Positions 59,698 through 64,000 of a stretch of 64,000 nucleotides of DNA are shown one piece after another. Source of the stretch: Adiantum capillus-veneris (Eukaryota; Streptophyta; Polypodiopsida; Polypodiales; Pteridaceae); NCBI GenBank assembly GCA_014529385.2, contig CM043951.1, positions 108,258,469 through 108,322,468 of the forward strand, read 5' to 3'. The notes under the pieces were generated by a model. The model had not been told where the DNA came from and searched no databases. It worked only from the letters and a program-made list of their open reading frames with translations. Each line of letters opens with the position of its first letter. The stretch's first letter is position 1. The position numbers were made by a program, and so were the translations under genes.

Positions 59698-61293
59698 TGT
59701 AACATTTAACGGTCTAGTAACTTGTGTGTAGTGGAAAATAGCATGAACACAGTGAGCATTTCATTAGAATAGCTTCCTAATGAGAATAACAAGAGTGCTT
59801 GGGTGGAGAGAGCAACAAAAAGCATAACACCTAGTTAGATATCATGAACAATACTTCAAAAGAGAGAGAAATTAAGCAATTCACAATAGTTGAGGACCGG
59901 ATTTTCATGGAGCCGGTCCCCCCTCCAAAAGGCTTTGTATTATGGTTTCTCCCATCAAGAGAGACATTTTACAATACAATTCTTTGTGTTCCTTCAGTAC
60001 TAGCTAGTGCAATGAATATGGAAACTTCATGCATCAAGAAAAACACCTATCAAACACAACATCAATTCCCTCACGATCTCAGACCCAAGACCTCACACAC
60101 CTTCGAAGATGGTGAGAGCTAGCAGGGTATGAGAGTAGATTGAGAGGAAGAAGGAGTATTCTTACGAGAAAGATGTACATCTCCTCACATAATCACTCAT
60201 ATTAGCATAGATTAGCTTAGTAATTAGCATGGTAGAGGAGATGAGCATGCATTGAAGCTTGGCTCTTGGTTGGATTTGCATCACAAAGCCAAGAGTTGTT
60301 GGTGTAGGCCTTCCTTCTCACAAGCTTGGAGTAGGTGATAAGCTTTCCATTAAAGCTTGAGAAGGAGAGAGAGTCTTCTTTACTTCATACATGAGATTGT
60401 GTGAGTGTGTGTGTGATAATGCCTTGCAAAAATCAGCCCCCTCTCTCTCTTGGTCGACCCCTCTTGCTATTTGCTCTTGCTAGCATCCTATTGGACCTCC
60501 CCAGGCTTACCTTAAGCAGCATACGTGATAGCCTTCTGACACGTGTCCCCCTTTCCCCTTTTGTGAGAGATTGAGGTAATTATTTAATTCAACTAAACTC
60601 TCATTGGACCCCTTTGCCTTCTGGCCAATAGGAATCAAGCAAGCCATTGGGCTGCTAAATGCTCATTGGTCCCCTTGGGAGACTATCCAATAGTCTTCTA
60701 GAGAGCTTAATTATTATTGGTTCCTTTATTGAGTGTTTTTAAATTAATTAAACTAGATTTACTCTAGACTAATTCTCATTGGTCCACCTCCAAGGCCATC
60801 CAATAGGAATTGGGTACACCTTGTGGGTATCTGCGCTAGGGAGCTGACACATGTCCCTCATTCCCTTTGTGTAAAGGGAGCTTGTGTGTGTGTGAGAGAG
60901 AGTTTCTCTCTCATCCCCTACTTGCAAGGCTCTCCCCCTCCTATGTAGGGATTGACAAAGACTTTTTGTGACACACACTAAGCATTCAATTTCCCTAGTG
61001 TTTGGCCTTTGGACACAACCTTTGATTTTTGGAACCTTAGCATTTTGGAAGTCTTAATGGGCTGAACCTTAGGGTCTTTTAAGTCCATTGTTGCACACAC
61101 ACACACACATTGGTCTTGTGCAGATGCCCCCCCCTTTGGATTCCTATTTTCCCTCCTTTGGATCCCTATTGTGGCCCAATCTGCTAGCTTAACCAATATT
61201 CTAGCTTTTTCTCCCCTGGTACTTCCCCATATTAAATGATCAGTTTAACATGAGAAAATCATTTAGGAGAATCAGATACTGATTATTATGACA
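59698..61293 (-). repeat. Upstream (5') LTR, 1596 bp
   Basis: On the - strand it starts TGTCATAATAATCAGTATC and ends AAATGTTACA. It is directly followed by the primer-binding site and preceded by the TSD TTGGC. It preserves the empty site of the 2830-bp insertion carried by its partner. Confidence 0.9.
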
Positions 61294-62006
61294 TTGGCCT
61301 TGCAGATCGAGCATATGATCTTGTGACTTTGTTTGAGGGCTCTATCGACATGGAGGCCACAACCAACTTGCATGCAGAGGCCTTCCAAAACTTTCTTGAC
61401 TACATGGAGAAGCACATGGCCAAATATGCAATAATATATGAGGGGCCTGACACGGTGTGGTTGCCAGTAGATTTTCTCAAACTCCTCCACGTGGCCGACA
61501 AGAACGTTTGGTTTTGTCCTTTGAGGTCCATCAAAGGTCTCATTGAATGATAGTACAAGACAGAGAATGAGGATGACTTCACAGACTTGGGTATAGGGTG
61601 TATAGGTACCCAATTCATAATTTGGGGCATCATTTTGGATTTGCTTGTGCTTGAGGGCAATGACAAGGAAAAATCAAAAGAAAAGGCTAGCAAAAATGAT
61701 CTTGTAACCATTGTGGAAGAGGCATATGAATATGTCAGATGGAAGCACCCATGGCACTCATTCTCTTACAAGAGCCCCAGCTCTGCCGAGGAGGAAGATC
61801 CGATGATAGAGGGAGATGAAATATTGGTGGAAGTCCACGACTTCCAATTACTTAGTTTGCATGCAATGGTGGTGGAGGGTCGTGAATTTCTTTATCTCAA
61901 CAACATTGCAAAGACACTTGGACTTAGAAGGACGAGTCGCTCTTGGTGCTCACTTTCTATGTGGATGGATCCAAGTGGAAAGGAGAGAGTGCCAACACGA
62001 CTTTGA
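61294..62006 (+). pseudogene. 3' part of the split gene, unrecognised product
   Basis: It continues the frame begun at 53957: LADRAYDLVTLFEGSIDMEA to a TGA at 61548, directly followed by a TAG. The same frame then stays open to 62006, with an acidic linker (SAEEEDPMIEGDE) and REFLYLNNIAKTLGL. That last piece faintly recalls the Bro-N motif but is too short to assign. The double stop is again of a kind that C-to-T changes at CGA and CAG would make. It lies about 250 bases before the histone-like sequence on the same strand, so the two may have belonged to one gene or element. Confidence 0.45.
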
Positions 62007-62280
62007 AGACCAAGGTCTCTCAAAAAATCTCTCCTACCTTCCCAATGAAAATGAGTAGAATTTGGTGCAAACAATGGCAGGCACCTGGTGAAAATAAAAT
62101 CTTGTGCTTGCTTTTGTAAGAGTGTACCCAAAATCTTTCTATCCACATAAACCATTGATTCCAATGGGTGGAGAGTTGTTCCAGCCATCGACCTTTACAA
62201 GAAAAACTCTCAAAGAAATAGACAAGGATATTGAGGTAAAAAATTCTTAAACCTAAATGATTTTCTACCTTGGATCAATC

Positions 62281-62754
62281 ATATCACATTGCACCCTAAT
62301 CTTAGATCAAGGGGTGACAAATCTTGAAGATATTGTAAAAGCCATTGATAGGAGGAAAAAGTACAAAAATGAATCTCCTCAATGGGCCTGACATCCATCT
62401 CCACCACCAACAACAACAACACAAAAGAAATGAAGATGGAGGCTAGGAGTAGTGGCTCTTAGAGAGATTAGAAAATACCAGAAAGGCATTGAGCACATCC
62501 TCCCTAAAGCGGCCTTCTTTAGAGTGGTTAGGGAAATAATGGAGGAGTACAGTGATTTAGTTACGAGAATACAATGCCCTCCCCTAATGGCTTTATAGGA
62601 TGCTTTAGAAGATATACTAGTATCGTTAGCCCAAAATGGCATTTCATGTATGGTGCATACCAGGAGGGTCACTTTAAAGAGTACTGATTTATCCCTTTCC
62701 ATCGATTTAAGAAATGAAGGTTGCCTCTTGAAAATTGAGAATCTCCCCTTGTAA
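62281..62754 (+). pseudogene. Histone H3-like (possibly CENH3-like) gene, copy 1
   Basis: One frame to the TAA at 62752 gives RWRLGVVALREIRKYQKG (the alpha-N region of H3). It continues through FFRVVREI, MAL/DALEDILVSL and CMVHTRRVTLKSTDL, which fall in order on the H3 histone fold (alpha1, alpha2, loop 2, alpha3). Loop 1 seems one residue longer than in canonical H3, and RRVTL replaces KRVTI; both are traits of plant CENH3. The N-terminal tail is Pro/Thr/Lys-rich (SPPPTTTTQKK). In-frame stops at 62389 (TGA), 62431 (TGA) and 62596 (TAG) sit where CGA or CAG would suit; there is no frameshift. CENH3 marks centromeres in chromatin. H3 family is confident, CENH3 tentative. Confidence 0.75.
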
Positions 62755-63850
62755 TAATTCTTTTCAAAGTTGCAATATTTTCGTATAATATCAATGACTC
62801 GACTTCTCTCATTTGTTGCAATTGTAAAATTGTTTGTTTAAAATTGTGAGTTATTTGTGATTGTGCATTTCAAGTTGTTTAATTTAAATGTTGTAGTGTG
62901 CATTATTTCCGGCCATGAGTGGTCGAAAGAGCTTCCAAAGTAGCTCCCGATCGTAGGGTCATAGTTTGAATGCCAATGGGCCATCGTTGATAAATTTTTC
63001 ATCGAAACGGGGCCAGGGGGTGAGCAAAGCATACAATGAGCTAAGGGCATGCCATGTCATCTAGTGGGGCTGAGCCATGCGGGTTTTTTTCCTTGCTCAA
63101 TCCCGTCGGCCATTGCAACTCACCCTCGGTCCTGCTGCATAGGGTTTTCCCGTAAGGCATCACGATCCACCCTTGGTGCTTCACCCGTCCCCCTTGTGGC
63201 CCCGTCTCAACGAAAAAATTGTTGTATAGGGGCTTTTTTGCCCCGCTCAGTCTTATTGAGTGCTACGGGGTGCCCTCAATCCCTTGTTGCCCCATGTCAA
63301 GGAAAAATTACCCGACAGTCACCCACTAGCACACAATAGCTACTTTAGGAACCGTTGCAATCACGCTTGTGGCTGGAAATAATGCACACTACAGTGCATC
63401 ACTTAGATTAAACAACTTGAAATGCACAATGACAAATAATTCACAATTCTAAACAAACGATTGTACAATTGTGACAAATGAGACAAGTCAAGTCATTGAT
63501 ATTCTATGAAAATATTACAACTCTCAAAAGAGTGATTACAAGGGGAGATTCTAATTTTTAAAGAGGCAACCATAATTCTTAAATTGATGGTTAGGGCTAA
63601 ATTGGTGTTCTTTAAAGCGACTCTCTTGGCATGCACCATACAGGAAATGCCATTTTGAAAGAGCAATACTAGTATATCTTATGAACGCTACTTAACCACT
63701 TGAGAGAAGGCTGCTTAAGGGATGATGGGTTCACTCCTCTTCTAATCTTTTATAATCTCTTTAAGATCCATTATTTGTTTATTTTGTGTTGTCGATGGTG
63801 ATGGTGTAGCTGGCTATTGGACCCATTGAGGAGGTTCATTTTTGTATTGT
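62361..63850. repeat. Large inverted repeat (arms about 554 and 480 bp)
   Basis: 62361-62914 and 63371-63850 are reverse complements at roughly 75-80 percent identity with one deletion of about 75-100 bp in the right arm. The outer ends are GTACAAAAATGAATCTCCTC and its complement; the inner ends are GCATTATTTCC and its complement. Both arms carry the histone-like sequence and its 3' flank. Confidence 0.85.
62915..63370. other. Spacer between the inverted arms
   Basis: About 456 bp, more GC-rich than the arms. A frame at 63049-63339 (+) exists but shows no recognisable domain. I see no gene. Confidence 0.5.
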
Positions 63851-64000
63851 TTCCTGCTTTACTTGTTCTTCCTGTTCTTCCACTGTCAACTTGAACTTTT
63901 TCTTCTTTGTGCATTTCTTTGCATGTTTTGGAAACTTGGTGGGATTTGAGATCTTAACAACACCTCTTTGGGTAGCTTGTGCTCTATTCTCTTCTACCTT
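63540..64000 (-). pseudogene. Histone H3-like gene, copy 2, runs off the window
   Basis: The - strand reads, from the window end, a Lys-rich tail (FPKHAKKCTKKKKFKLTVEE). After a frame change come PPQWVQ, LKEIIKD, AAFSQVVK and NGISCMVHAKRVALKNTNLAL, matching the blocks of copy 1. The alpha2 region is partly deleted and there are several stops (TAG and TAA). The basic tail preserves N-terminal sequence that is not seen upstream of copy 1. The start lies beyond 64000. Confidence 0.65.

Larger units (their letters stand above)
54005..61293 (-). mobile_element. LTR retrotransposon, non-autonomous, with nested insertion
   Basis: The element lies on the - strand between two copies of TTGGC (54000-54004 and 61294-61298). 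Its LTRs begin TG and end CA. The upstream LTR is 59698-61293 (1596 bp). The downstream LTR is 54005-58423, about 1584 bp once a 2830-bp insertion and its TSD are removed. A primer-binding site follows the upstream LTR. The internal region is only 1274 bp and has a Gag-like frame but no protease, reverse transcriptase or integrase. It must depend on other elements for movement. Family (copia or gypsy) cannot be decided. Confidence 0.88.

Noticed and set aside
63049-63339. A 96-codon frame between the inverted arms
   Set aside because: It looks like a translated low-complexity GC-rich spacer with repeated pieces, and has no family resemblance.

Overview
This window looks like nuclear DNA from a land plant. 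The evidence is GT-AG introns, Ty1/copia and other LTR retrotransposons, a MULE-like transposase with a SWIM zinc finger, a decayed PPR gene, long AT-rich satellite arrays, and many CT/CA microsatellites. Transposase families carrying the motifs DFAENY and GHTHEDID, together with the PPR remnant, lean towards a seed-free plant such as a fern, lycophyte or moss. That placement is inference only. There are no operons, no prokaryotic signals and no organellar gene clusters. I see no intact housekeeping gene; almost every recognisable coding region is a decayed mobile-element gene.

Layout. 0-5.2 kb: a degenerate transposase-like gene (+, motifs DFAENY, WSNGCADQF, GSGHGKG type) converges on a decayed FCP1/HAD-phosphatase-like gene (-). 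Short GGTACTTT/AAAGTACC motifs fill the non-coding parts. 5.5-8.3 kb: a truncated Ty1/copia element (possible LTR, PBS, gag, protease, start of integrase). 8.8-12.4 kb: a MULE-like transposase gene (-). 12.4-15 kb: spacer with GC-rich hairpins. 15.1-18.4 kb: a DUF7869-type transposase-like gene (-). 18.5-28.9 kb: tandem repeats of 264 bp and then 223 bp, sharing a 17-bp box. 29.2-32.7 kb: a spliced gene with a ParB/DGQHR-like motif, followed by a SET-domain gene, both carrying in-frame stops. 33.2-38.6 kb: a second set of arrays with the same box. 38.6-42.5 kb: mostly spacer with a PPR pseudogene and microsatellites. 42.5-52.6 kb: a second copy of the transposase + HAD two-gene arrangement, again convergent but mirrored, saturated with its own palindromic motif TATGCTAGTTAGCATA. 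53.9-62.0 kb: a gene split in frame by a 7.3-kb LTR retrotransposon (TSD TTGGC) that itself holds a 2.83-kb LTR-like insertion (TSD GATGG). 62.2-64.0 kb: two inverted copies of a histone H3-like (possibly CENH3-like) sequence.

How the pieces fit. Two observations stand out. First, a transposase-like gene and an FCP1-like HAD gene occur twice in the same tail-to-tail arrangement, each copy with its own short palindromic motif in introns and flanks. Second, a ParB-like plus SET-domain gene pair lies between two large arrays of one 17-bp box. A transposase-like gene sits at the outer edge of the first array, and a piece of the same gene lies at the start of the second. Most decay in the ParB/SET and histone-like genes is by stop codons explainable as C-to-T changes at CAA, CAG or CGA, with few frameshifts. 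That fits methylated, silenced elements. All homology calls are by eye from motifs; none was tested by database search.
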